Part shown: positions 36,085 to 47,569 of the stretch, piece by piece
How positions within the stretch are numbered: position 1 is the stretch's first letter
Layout of the letters: the number at the start of each line of letters is the position of its first letter
Source: Rutpela maculata
Taxonomy: Eukaryota; Arthropoda; Insecta; Coleoptera; Cerambycidae
Assembly: GCA_936432065.2 (NCBI GenBank)
Contig: OW386293.2
Location: forward strand, 65,737,965-65,801,964
Length of the DNA: 64,000 nucleotides
Reading direction: 5' to 3'
Position numbers and translations under genes: made by a program
The notes under the pieces: generated by a model
Databases searched by the model: none
Told to the model about the DNA's origin: nothing
The model's input: only the letters and a program-made list of their open reading frames with translations

Positions 36085-36895
36085 CAAGAAATATCAAATT
36101 TTCGGAGAAATGTCACTTTTCAGAAAATGTCAGATTTTTAAAAAATGTCAAATTTTCAGGAAAACATCAAATTTTCGGAGAAATGTCACTTTTCAGAAAA
36201 ATGTCAAATTTTCGAAAAAATGTTAAATTTTCAGGGAAATGTCACTTTTCAGAAATATGTCAAATTTTCAGAAAAATGTCACTTTTCAGAAAAATGTCAA
36301 ATTTTCGAAAAAACGTCAAATTTTCGAAGAAATGTCACCTTTCAGAAAAATGCCAAATGTTTGAAAATTGTCAAATTTTCGGAATAATGTCATTTCAGAA
36401 AAATGTCAAATTTTCGGAGAAATGTCACTTTTCAGAAAAATGTCAAATTTTCGAAAAAATGTTAAATTTTCAGGGAAATGTCACTTTTCAGAAATATGTC
36501 AAATTTTCAGAAAAATGTCAAATTTTCGAAAAACGTCAAATTTTCGAGGAAATGTCACCTTTCAGAAAATTGTCAAATTTTCGGAGTAGTCATTTCAGAA
36601 AAATGTCAAATTTTCGAAAAAATGTCAAATTTTCAGAGAAATGTCACTTTTCAGAAAAATGTCAAAAATTCAGGAAAATGTCAAATTTTCGAAAAAACGT
36701 CAAATTTTCGAAAAAATGTCACCTTTCAGAAAAATGTCAAATGTTTGAAAATTGTCAAATTTTCGGAATAATGTCACTTCAGAAAAATGTCAAATTTTCG
36801 AAAAAATGTCAAAGTTTCGGAGAAATGTCACTTCAAAAAATGTCAAATTTTCGGAAAAATATCACTTTTCAGAAAAATGTCAAATTTTATTAAAT
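36085..36895. repeat. minisatellite, ~19-bp unit, about 42 copies
   Basis: Alternating units such as AATGTCAAATTTTCGGAGA and AATGTCACTTTTCAGAAA, 18-20 bp each. Longer blocks recur (e.g. 36177-36265 and 36416-36505, ~239 bp apart; 36315 and 36695), so there is higher-order structure. Because three units equal 57 bp and no unit holds a stop, all three frames are open and give false proteins. Confidence 0.97.
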
Positions 36896-37636
36896 GGACT
36901 CAAAGGAAAATTCCCAAAAAATACTACGGGTCCATTTGTGGTATAAGTTCTCTGCTAGTGTGTTAAAGCGTGCAGACTGTATGCTTAGTATTTTTGACGT
37001 GTCAGGTGCATCGAGAGATTATAAGTTTTTTCGACGTTTATAAAGCCCACGGATGGTGTGAGAGGCCATCCTGAACCGCTTACAAGCCCTACAAGTGTAA
37101 GCAACCCCACCGGAACGCTTTCGGTGAGTTTTTTCCAATAAAACTTTAAAAGTGACATTATTATATTATATTTTAAAAACTATTTCCGCTACTTCCGGCA
37201 TACCGCCGGAAATTCTTCCGGCAACATAACCTAAAAATAGTACTACATAACCTAAAAACAATTTAAGACATTGGTACCAACCTAAACATTTTTCAAAAAC
37301 CAAATTCCCCAGAGAAACATTGGAACCAAAAATTTGACAGCTATCACTTCCCCAACCGATTGGGTGAAAAATTGGTCGAGGCCAAAAGATAAAACAAAAT
37401 ATACCAACTCAAACTTAAACGATCCACCATGAACACTACCCTGGCTACATCTGGCAGGGAAGCTGTCCACCAAGAGTTATATGGTTTTTTCCAAAGATGG
37501 CCATCCCTGCCATCCATCCCATTACCAACGAACAGGTTTTTTCGTTTAGTTGTTTCCCGTATCAATAATCAAAATTATTAAGTGCTCTTGCCTACGAACG
37601 TTTTTATAGAATTGTGTTTATTTTTATATTAATTTT
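36896..37636. other. unassigned DNA
   Basis: No domain. There is a small palindromic patch, CCGGCATACCGCCGGAAATTC, near 37196. Nothing else of note. Confidence 0.4.
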
Positions 37637-40064
37637 AGGTCCATGTGGACACATTATAATTTTAACCTAGTCTTTAAGCCTGCCTACAGAAGACAGGAGC
37701 TACTTTTCTATTTTTCTCCAAGCCAAACCGGACCTACCCCGTCCAGCCTCACACTCGCCACGACGGTGTTCACCGTGGTTGTCTGGCTGGCCCCGGGCTA
37801 GGATCCGATGAAGCATATATTTGTATTAGAAACATTGAATAAAATATTAATGTTGCGCAGACTATAAATTTAACACTCAGGTTCTTAGGTCCAAATCCCA
37901 CCGAACGCCAGACTTTTTTTCTGATTTAATACGAAAAAAATATTTCAACTTAATAAATATAATTAAATGAGATCGTTCATATTGTTTAGTGCTCTTTTCG
38001 GCTTCAAAGATTCACCGGGTGGGGAGGTTCCAGCCGCTTCCAGTAGCTGCCGATTTTTTTTGTATTCATTTCAGGTCCATGTGGACGCATTAGTTTTTAA
38101 GCCTGCCTACTAGCCCAGACGACAGAGATCATTTTATAATGAAGCCCACAAAAAGTTGCAAACTGAATAATTTTTTTAAATGAGTTCGTGAAAGTGGATA
38201 AAATAATATCCTGAAAAGTTTACATTCCGCTCGGATGCAGAACATAAAAAAAAAAGTGAAAAAAAAAATTTTTTATCAATTCTTTCAAAATTTTTAAATT
38301 AAGTCAGGCTGTAAAAAACAAAAAATATAGGTGGATAGACCACGTGTTTCTGAACAAAAAATATTCTAATAAAATTTATCGCTAAAGTCACGGTTTTCTC
38401 GGAAAAAAATAGTGAAGTAACTTTGTCACTCTGCTCGGCCAAGCGCACGGTTAAATGCATACTACGGAACCTCTAAAAATTATTAGCAGTTTTCTAACAA
38501 GTAAAATAAAGTTTTTTTTCTCTTTCTGATTACACATTTTTAACGTTTTTCTTAGTGACTAAGAGGATAAATAGTGAGTCTGGAGGGAAAATATATAATT
38601 ATGAACGCATACACAGACACCACACATAGCTGCTGAATCGCTCGCATGAATTTTTACGTACCTTTACTGTATTGTATTTATTACAGATACACCTATCCAC
38701 ATTTCAGCTATATCCATTGAATTCCTTATACATTTGTTAATGTATTGGAAAAGTTCCAGAATTTATATTCAAAACAATCAAAGATATTTTCATAGTTATA
38801 AGGATAAGATCGTGACAATCGCAATTTCTTATCAAGATATGATTAACCATATTTTCGAAAAAATGCATAAAAGTAAACGAATTTGTGTAGTATACATTTT
38901 TTTCGAAATAGTGATATTTTATTTTTTCCAATTGGTCAATTTACAACCTCCAGTATATATATTTATCAAGAAAATCATCAAGCAATTAAATTAAAATGAT
39001 TTGAGATATACTTTTGTTTTAATCCACGTTACTACAACTTAATAAACCATAATAGTCATGAAGTGTACATACTTTTTAACAGTTCTCAATGAAGAAAGAA
39101 TTTTCTTGAAGGGCTTTTATCTTTTTCTGTATTTTTTATTGCGACGATTGAGTTCGGACGTGATAATACATATATAAGTATATTTTTCCCATCCATCCTT
39201 TGCTTCTATTGTTTAAAACAAAAAAGCATCAGAAAGCTACAATTTTCATCTTTAAAATGAACCAACACTCATATAGATTCAACAAATTCTGATTTAGTGA
39301 CATGTAATTCAATGCGTCGATGTCACAGTCATGGGTATTCAAGCGCGCGCACGCATGTATCTCGCTTCGAGTCATAACGTTACATTTGACTATTTTTTTT
39401 CCGGGAAAACCGTGGCTTTAGCAACAAATTTTGTTAGCACATTTTTTGTTCATCAATACGTGATCTATCTATCTGTATTTTTTGTTTTTTCCTAGCTTGA
39501 CTTAATTTCAAAATTTTGAAAAAAATGGATGAAAAAAATTTTTTTTGTACTTTTTTTATGTTCTGCATCCGAGCGAAATATAAACTTTTCAGGATATTAT
39601 TCTACATACTTTCATGAACCCATTAAAAAAAAGTTTACAGAGTTTGCAACTTTTTATGGGTAAATACCTTCATCGACTGGGCTATACAGAAGACAGGAGC
39701 TACTATCCCACATTTCTATTTTTCTCCAAGCCAAACCGGACCTACCCCGTCCAGCATCACACCCGCCTCGGTGGTGTTCACCGCGGTTGTCTGGCTGGCT
39801 CCGGGCTAGTATCCGATGAGGCATATAATTGTATTAAAACATTGAATAAAATATTAATCTTGTACAGACTATAAATTTAACACTCAAGTTTTTAGGTCCA
39901 AATCTCACCGAACGTAAGACTTTTTTTTCTGTTTTAATATGAAACAAATATTTAAACTTAATAAATATATTAAATGAGATCGTTCATATTTTTTAGTGCT
40001 CTTTTCGGCTTCAAAGATTCACCGGGTGGGGAGGTTCTAGCTGCTTCCAGTAGCTGCCGATTTT
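37637..40064. repeat. 436-bp tandem dimer, second unit split by an insertion
   Basis: Unit 1 is 37637-38072. Unit 2 starts at 38073, is interrupted at 38110, and resumes at 39685 until ~40064. Shared text includes AGGTCCATGTGGAC, AGAAGACAGGAGCTAC, CTCCAAGCCAAACCGGACC, TTGTCTGGCTGGC and TTCACCGGGTGGGGAGGTT. The identity of the unit is unknown to me. The GC content is clearly above background. Confidence 0.88.
38111..39684. mobile_element. 1,574-bp TIR element with 3-bp target duplication
   Basis: Starts TAGCCCAG and ends CTGGGCTA. The trinucleotide TAC flanks it at 38108-38110 and 39685-39687. The intact sequence CCTGCCTACAGAAGACAGG in unit 1 of the surrounding dimer (~37679) is the empty site. 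Inverted arms extend ~330 bp inward (38111-38440 against ~39355-39684), sharing AAAAGTTGCAAACT, AATAATATCCTGAAAAGTTT and GGATGCAGAACATAAAAAAA. No coding sequence is seen. Three-base duplications occur in PIF/Harbinger and CACTA elements; the termini do not decide it. Confidence 0.88.
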
Positions 40065-40185
40065 TTTATTTAAAATCACTTCCAAATTATAAAAAAAAAC
40101 ACAAAATCATTACGCCATAGAAATCGAAATCTCTTTTTGAAATATATGGCGCGCTTGAGGTCACTGGCGGCCGGCCGAGAGGGTG
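40065..40185. other. unassigned DNA
   Basis: Short linker with a GC-rich patch (CACTGGCGGCCGGCCGAGAGG) near 40161. Confidence 0.4.
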
Positions 40186-40720
40186 TGCTGCCCCGAATTT
40201 TTGTCTGACAATTAAATTACACGGTCAAAAAGCTCACTAGAATAACATATTCAATTGCCAGACAGGAGCAAATACTAAAAATTTCACGTAAAAAAATACA
40301 TGTTTGAGGTGTTCTTACACACCTTGCTGCCTGAAATGTTTGTCTGACAATTCGTACGGTTATTCATATACCTTAATTCAAGCAAAATACGAAGTTTCAA
40401 CCGACTTGCAATAATGAAAATTTCGACTATTTTACGACCTTGGGGTGTTCTTACACCCCTGCTGCCTGAAATTTTTGTCTGACAATTTGTATGGTTATTC
40501 ATACACCTTAATTCAAGCAAACTACGAAGTTTCAACCAACTTGCAATATGAAAATTTCGACTACTATTTTACGACTTTGAGGTATTCTTACACCTCCTGC
40601 TGCCTGAAATTTTTGTCTGACAAATCAAGTAAAATACGAAGTTTCAACCAACTTACAATAATGAAAATTTCGACTACTATTTTACGACTTTGGGGTGTTC
40701 TTACACCCCCTGCTGCCCAT
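40186..40720. repeat. satellite, ~135-bp unit, about 3.5 copies
   Basis: Each unit has GTGTTCTTACACCCCTGCTGCC, then TTTTTGTCTGACAATT, AATACGAAGTTTCAACC and GAAAATTTCGACTA. One unit (40605-40640) lacks ~35 bp. The first copy (40186-40300) is diverged. Confidence 0.92.
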
Positions 40721-42044
40721 CGCCAAGTCGAAACGTTCGAAATGGCAACTCATTACCCCCATGACAACCTTTTGGCAAATTTTTAGCTTACTTCGAGTAA
40801 TGTTCACTAGCTCTTAGACTATTAGTATTCTTCAGTATTTATATGCAACATAGTCAATAGTAGATATCGTCATTCCAGTTTTTTAGTTATATTTTCTGCT
40901 CTCTTCCTATAAGTCTTCAATAAGTTTCTTTCAGCAAAATTTTTGATTTCTTAATCCAGTGTGTAGAATCGAAATTTCCATAATTTTAAAATATGGGGGG
41001 GTTACCAATTCATAGAGACCTATCAATATGCTCCAAATTATGAAATACCAAATTATAAATTTATTGATTAAATGACGGGGATGAAAATGTCGGGGTCACC
41101 AATTTATAGATATAGATATAGATTTATGTTTGGATTAATATCTATAATTAAAATATATCTATAATTATATACATATATATATAAAACAACTTAACACGTT
41201 TGTTTAATAGCAGAAGGTCATTTGAAACAAATATTTAAAATAATAATAATAACTGTTCCGTAATTACATTAATTTTTTCAGTTATTTTGAATTCTCAGTT
41301 TCAGATAAATTATATATTTTAATCTCGAGTCGCGCCGAGAGTCGCGCCGAGAGTCGCGCTAAATTTCATCTTTTTCATCTTGTTGCGTTTTTCTTTAATG
41401 AGGAAAGGCCGATTTGACCATGGTCCAAACACACATACTCTGCTCATTCCTCTGAAACCTCAAATGGCGTGACAGAGAAAACCTCACTTTCATTATAAAT
41501 GGTTTAAAAACCAAAGATAGTATAGTATAATCTTTAAAACTATTTTAGATACTTGCTACTGTTCTAACGAATACAACTATATATATATTTTTAATCGACT
41601 ACATAAAATTAATGAATACTCTGGCGTAGCTTAAGCGATTTCTGTCAAACCTGCTGCAAACTGTAGTCTATGGTCTGGTGATGGTTCCACATTAAAATCA
41701 AGCTACATCTAGTGTAAGGTGAACAAAATTACGAAAAATATTTTATATTATGAGCGTATTCGAAGATTTGGCGGAGTCGCCGGTGATATCAAATAAAAAT
41801 TTAGTTATCGATTAATAATAATGATAATTTTTCACAAACAACAGGGCATTATTATAACTTCCTATCATAGCACATACCATTTCGCGACGATAGAGAGCCT
41901 TGCATGGAGGCTAATCAGCCAAATAATGTTTTCTACAACAGTATGAACTAATAATTTTATTGGGAAACGCTCCCGTTGAACAATTTGCTTTTACAAACAA
42001 ATTATACAGCATACTCTCGCTCATGTCGTTGTTTTCAATGCTGT
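40721..42044. other. unassigned AT-rich DNA
   Basis: Contains a short array of GAGTCGCGCCGA (three units, 41331-41365) and AT-rich simple sequence at 41100-41180. No gene recognised. Confidence 0.45.
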
Positions 42045-43306
42045 TAATTTATTTTATTTTTATTTATTTATTACGACATCCAACAGGCACAAGGTCCAAT
42101 TACAGGTTAAAGAGAGAAAAACTACAACTACCAATAAATAAAGATATAAACAAAATTATACATACAGTAGGTATATAAACTTAGAGTAATATGTTAGCAC
42201 GGTAAAAAAAACAGAAGTGAAAACATGAGTCTTTAGGATGAACAATCATTTCAATTAAGAACATATTTCTTTATTTGCGATGGGTTAGTGCAAAATATAT
42301 CAAGTCGACTGTCCAGGTTTGTGTAGTTAATGTACATTTGATATAGTGGTGATGACATACGAATATTTGTTTTGGCAGTGGGAAGATGAAAAAGGTTGCA
42401 ATTTTTTGAGGAAATTCTAGGTACCTTGTACATGATTTGATTGGAGAGTCTGTTGCAATCGAAGCGATTAATTACTATTTTATACAAAAATATTACAGAG
42501 GCAGCCACTCTCCTTTTGTCCAGTTCGCGAACATTAAAGCGGTTAAGCAGTATTTCGTGGGGAACCCAATTTGTGTATAATAACCGTAAATTATATACGT
42601 GGCCGATTTGAGAAACTTATGTTGTATTTTTTCGAGTTGGAGGATATGACCGTTGTAGGTAGGGCTCCAAACCACTGAGGCGTACTCAAGGCGGGATCTT
42701 ACAAATGTAACATATAACGTGCGCATAGTGTCAATGTTCATGTACAGGTTCGTGTGAGAAATCCTATAGTTTTACTGGCGCCAGCTACTATTGACTCAAT
42801 ATGTTTTATAAAATTAAGTTTAGAATCAAAGTGAACTCCTAAGTCTTTAAAAGAATCTGGCCTGTGCAATATGACATCCTGAAGATTATAATCATAGAGA
42901 AATATGTTATGCTTTCTGGTAAATGACTTACACTTCTGTGAATTAAGTGGCAGTTTATTGATAATGCACCAGTCATGAAGTTTATTTAGATTATTTTGCA
43001 ATCTCTCATAGTCTTCGATTGATGTTATTTCGAGAAATATTTTTGAATTTTCTGCATAGAGCAAGGTTTCGGCATCAAGATCGGTCGTAATATCGTCCAC
43101 AAATAGGTTAAAGAGAAGCGGACCCAGTATAGACCCTTGGGGAACACCGGATTCCTGCAAGAATTCGACGGACCTGTAACCACGGTGTTGAACATATTGG
43201 TATCTATTTTGCAAGTTTTAATTAAGTTTACTAGATCTCCTGATAAATCAAATGTGGCAATTTTTGATAGTAGAACACGATCAAATCTGTTGAAGGCCTT
43301 GGAGAA

Positions 43307-43307
<1 letters not shown>
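42045..43307 (-). mobile_element. Jockey-type LINE, 5'-truncated at a TA microsatellite
   Basis: Minus strand. The 3' end reads ...GTTGGATGTCGTAATAAATAAATAA, an (AATA)n tail at ~42050-42075. The 5' end stops at the (TA)n tract starting at 43308. It contains the second half of the reverse transcriptase and the C-terminal region. Confidence 0.82.
42251..43300 (-). pseudogene. LINE reverse transcriptase with YAEN in place of YADD
   Basis: Minus-strand blocks: FSKAFNRFDRVLLSKIA (~43280), a frame change near 43210, ESGVPQGSILGPLLFNLFVD (~43150), then TLLYAENSKIFLE at ~43050, where the catalytic Asp-Asp is Glu-Asn. LPLNSQKCK, DLGVHFDSKLNFIKHIE, YVTFVRSRLEYASVVWSP (~42690) and QLEKIQHKFLK follow. 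Further frame breaks are near 42740 and 42505. The C-terminal ~85 codons (42251-42508) resemble LINE C-termini but carry no diagnostic motif. It is inactive on several counts. Confidence 0.85.

Positions 43308-43397
<90 letters not shown>
43308..43397. repeat. (TA)n microsatellite, ~90 bp
   Basis: Perfect TA dinucleotides at the LINE truncation point. Confidence 0.97.
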
Positions 43398-43403
<6 letters not shown>

Positions 43404-44361
43404 TACTTTTAATTTGATACCCAACATGACTATGTCAAATTTGTATAATATATAAAAGAGTTTTTGGCATTTTGGGTCCAACATGGCGGCGTTTATTTCA
43501 CCTAATTTATTGAATGAAAAGTATAAAATATTATCTGTTATAGTAATGGTGGAAGATAGCACAAAAAAAAACATTTTTAAAACAATTTTGTTTTAAATAA
43601 TTAACACAAAATGTTAACCCACCCCCCACCAGTCGTGGATATCATCATTTTTCACATTCTGTACAGCATACAGAACAAAGTGACAACAATAACAATACTC
43701 TATCACAAACTTGAAGACGAGATGTAGTTAGAAAACCCGCTATATGTTACTCTGTTTTGTCACAGAGTTTTTTTCCACGGTTTTTTTCCTCGGTTTTTTT
43801 TTCCGCGACTTTTATTTTCCTCGGCTTTTTTTTCCAGGATTTTATTTCCGCGGATTTTTTTTCAGCGGCTTTTTTTTTCCCATTTACCCTGTGAAGGTAT
43901 GTATATATTTTGCATTAAAAAGTATCCGAATACCTTCTAATCGAATACGTTTTTGGATGCGGATACCTGATACTTTTCTTTCGTTTATGAAAAAAAAGTA
44001 TTGTGAAATTCAATTTTCTTTAAAGCTGTCCGAGAAGCTGTCTGTTTTTTTAAAAAATAAATATATGCAGTAACCATTTCGAGGAAATGAATATTTTCCT
44101 AAAAGTGAGTTAACAACAAATTAATTTTAAGTACAAAAAAACAGAAAAGATAATTTATTCCACATTTAAAAAAAAATCAAAACATATGATATAAAGACTC
44201 ATTCTTTATAAAAAGTTTTGCTTATACTGAAAAGTACCTACTTAATTACTTTAACTATAGTTGGATTGTCGATATAACGCACAGGGTGGTTAAAAAATAA
44301 GAAAACTTGAAATTGTTGCGAGGGTATCAGTAATTGAAAATAAAGTAAAAGAACAATTCTG
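43398..44361. other. unassigned DNA with a T-rich minisatellite
   Basis: About 43760-43880 is a degenerate ~20-bp array of TTTTTTTCC(A/T/G)CGG-type words. The remainder is AT-rich without genes. Confidence 0.55.
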
Positions 44362-44450
44362 TACAATACAATGCAATACAATACAATACGATACGATACG
44401 ATACGATACGATACGATACGATATGATACGATACAATACAATATAATATG
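44362..44450. repeat. pentanucleotide microsatellite (GATAC/AATAC)n
   Basis: ATACA units grade into ATACG units and back to ATACA, about 17 units in all. Confidence 0.95.
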
Positions 44451-44479
44451 CAATAAACAATATATAAAAATTTTGTTGA

Positions 44480-45460
44480 AAAAAAAATTTCCATAAGATT
44501 ATGGTGGAGTTCTTTGGGTTTATTGCCTGCCAAATCTAGACACAAATATGAGAAAGAGCATGTGGTGTTTACGAACTGGTGCCAAGAAAAGGGTATGAAA
44601 AGTATGAAAAAATAAGTCTTTTTAGCCTATTTTTCTGAACTTACAAGGTATGTAAGCCAAATACATTGTGTTTAAGATATTCTATCTTCTAACAAGAGAC
44701 AAAATGTCGGATTTAGACCCAAAGAATTTTTAATAAAGGAAAAATTAACAAAATTATTGAGTAAGGCACTAGGTGAACTGTATTTGTTGCCACTTTCGGA
44801 TTGGCTGGTGCCTGTCGCCGGGATGAACTTATAAAAATAACTATTGATGACATCGAAGAAAAAGAAAATCTGCTAATTATAAGAATTCCTCTCACTGTAA
44901 AAATCACACTTCTAGAACTTTTGTCATATCTGATGAAATAAATAATGGAAAACTTATGTCCCTGTGTAACAAATGTATAAATTTGCCTAAGCCCAACACT
45001 CCACAGAGACGATTTTGTCTTTTGCAGTGCAATGTCCAGTGTGTTTTTGAAAATATCATCTGAAATCGCTGCGTATTTAAAACTTCCTAATCCACATTTG
45101 TATACAGAGCACAGTTTTCGCCGATCCTCGATTAATATTGACTTGCCACTTATGGCGAAGATATAACTAACATAAAACGGCTTGGTTGGAAATCAACATT
45201 TTTTTGCTGAGGGTTACCTGGAGAAAGCTACTAAACACTAAAAGGACCTATCAAACAATATCTTGGCCATGAACCTCCCGTCAAATTCGTTGGAGTTTGA
45301 CAGCGAGACATGTTCAAGTATACCTTCCTCCTCCAGTCAATCCACTTTAACTGCACCCTCAAGTAATCAGTTAGTATCTGCTATTAACTTGCAATATGCC
45401 CCTAACTGTACATTTAATATACACATTATTAACACAAATATTAGAATGAATGTTCATGTT
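44480..45460 (+). pseudogene. Crypton-like tyrosine recombinase, decayed
   Basis: Plus-strand relic of a phage-integrase-type tyrosine recombinase like those of Crypton transposons and ZMYM2/KIAA1958-type host proteins. The N-terminal part has FLAYFSELTRYV (~44615) in a broken frame. The first catalytic Arg lies in VFVATFGLAGACRRDELIKI (44780-44839), followed by TIDDIEEKENLLIIRIP. The His-Arg pair lies in YTEHSFRRSS (45101-45130). After a frameshift come DITNIKRLGWKS (~45162, Trp) and AEGYLEKATKH (~45208, the nucleophilic Tyr). A C-terminal SSSSQSTLTAPSSNQ linker and APNCTFNIHII tail (45263-45440) also match the family style. There are several stops and frameshifts (44940, 45157, 45240). All the catalytic residues I expect can still be read. 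Cryptons lack inverted repeats, and none are seen. Confidence 0.78.
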
Positions 45461-46951
45461 ATGTTATTTTCTTTTTTCATCACGCAGAAAAAATGTTGTT
45501 TCTAAAACATGCGGAAAAGTACTACTTTCCGCAGTTATTATGAAATAGCTGTGAATTAGGAAAAGTGTCTTTTTTCCGTATAAGGCGTAGGCTTTTCTAC
45601 AGAGGTTTAGAAAAATGATTAAACCGAGATATTTTTTGAATTTTATATTTGACATTACTTTTTTGATAATAAATTGTTATTTTGTCCTTACAACTGTTTT
45701 AGTACGCAAATATCTTTTCCGCTTTATTTAGGAACAGTTGGCCTTTTCCTTATTCAAATAATATTGAAATATAGAATATTTCCAAACGCCAGTAGAAAAA
45801 TAACTATTTCGCGGTAGGCGTAACTAAGCTAATTAAACATATTTCAGTTAAAAATATTTTCGTTTGAAAACAAATAAATATGCAATGAACTGCTGCCTTC
45901 AATTTCATAGGTCGCTTATTACACAATGAATTAAGCGTTAGGTTATTTTTATTTTTTGTCACTAGACAATTAAAAAACTTTTAAAGTTTTAAATAACAGT
46001 CAAATTATTAAATTATGAGCACTGGTTTCTAACACGGATAAAATATAAATATATGTCACGACATATAAATATATGTCAAGGTTTACTTTAAAGATTTTGG
46101 TATAACATTCACGCACTTTTCTAATATTCGTTTATTTGATTACAAGCATAATGCACATGACTACGTCATTTTCTTGTCGTCTTCCGGCAGAATAAAAAAT
46201 AAACGTTTTCTACTGCAATACGACATAAAAGTTTTGCCAAGTAAAAAATTAAACGCTTTTAGTGAATGGCATTTTATACGATCCATTAAATGCAATTTCT
46301 CCAAAGGCAATTGTCTCAATTACGTCCTTTATGATGTGAGCTACCCATTAATGGCCTATTGCATTGCTCGTTGCAAACGCACTGCGATTTATAAAAGTGC
46401 GACATAACTGGCGCATTCTAATCAAAATGGAAATGCCTAATTGTGATTATTAAGCCTACAAAGTAAATATTCAAAATTTCATTATTCAAAGCTCTTTGTA
46501 TAAAATTCGGCAGATGGGCTTAATTAGATGTTGATCAATGTGGCTGCAAATTTTTAATCGAATTCTGTATATTTATCATTGTGTTTGTTTTCGAGTGAGC
46601 TCTGTTTACAGTTTAAATATATTTTACACTTCCACTACGTATTTTACCCATTACTAACCAATCATTCTATGTGTATTAGAAAAATCGATAATGTGTTAAA
46701 ATCGAGGTTCACATTATATTTTAATCTTTAAAAGTCTTTGGATTGACCGATCCCATTTTGTCACAAGTACAGATTGAGAATACGCGACGCATTCCAGCGG
46801 ATCTCATTCTTTTTACAGTTTTTTGTTTAAATAATTTCGGTTGGTAACGCGTAAAGTCCCTCCCTGCGAATCTGACAGATGTTTTGTTGTTGTTTACATG
46901 TCAATAGTATTCAGGTTAGAAACAAGTTTTTTTACAGTTTATGCAGTAAAT
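45461..46951. other. 1.5 kb unassigned DNA
   Basis: AT-rich. A 77-codon plus-strand frame at 46174-46407 contains several Cys and Tyr but no pattern I recognise. Nothing else is supported. Confidence 0.4.
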
Positions 46952-47096
46952 TATGAGTTTTAAATGCTGTGTCCCCCAAAGCACTAGCTCCTCAAATAGC
47001 ACAAATGTTACTCGCACTGGGGTTAAAGTTTACTGGATGCCACCTTCGAACAAACCAGTAGAACGAAAACTTGTTTACGAAATGGATTTGCGAATC
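46952..47096 (+). pseudogene. possible THAP-type zinc finger remnant
   Basis: MSFKCCVPQSTSSSNS... followed by VKVYWMPPSNKPVERKLVYEMDL resembles the start of a THAP domain (M-x-x-x-CC-VP...C), as found in P-element transposases and host factors. The second zinc-binding Cys is absent (Ser) and the frame ends at 47095. Weak; it could be chance. Confidence 0.25.
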
Positions 47097-47099
47097 TAA

Positions 47100-47560
47100 A
47101 AAGAAAATTCTTAGAAGCCTTTGATATTCCGCAAGAAAGACAATGAAGGCATTGCCCGCATGTATATCTGAGAAAGAAAAAATAATTTTGATCAAATTTA
47201 ATGTAATCTCGAGATACAGTGTTGTTTTTTCTGAGCAAAATAAGGAAAACGATAATGCACTTTTGTATATACTACTAAGAAGTTGGTGAAATATATGTTT
47301 TATTCACATTTTAATATTTTCTGAATTGAAGAAATGTCTAAATAAAGTTTACTCACAATCATTTTTGTTTGACTTTAATAATTACATTAATTTCACAAGA
47401 ATGGCAATTATTATTAAAATTTAACCAAGGAACATATGATTTTAAAATGTATGATTTCGCGATATTGAACTAAATATTACTTGGGGCTCCTCATATCCAA
47501 TGATTTTCTGCGATACAGCATAGCAGCTTTACTCGAATGGAATCACTGACATTTTCCTCA
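47100..47560. other. unassigned AT-rich DNA
   Basis: Nothing recognised. Confidence 0.4.
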
Positions 47561-47569
47561 ACTGCTGAG

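Noticed and set aside
36183..36893. 236-codon open frame
   Set aside because: It is the 19-bp minisatellite read as protein; all plus-strand frames are open for the same reason.
37637..40064. 436-bp direct repeats as LTRs of a retrotransposon
   Set aside because: The first unit runs directly into the second, and the DNA between the matching parts is a TIR element with a 3-bp duplication and empty site; no gag, pol or primer-binding site.
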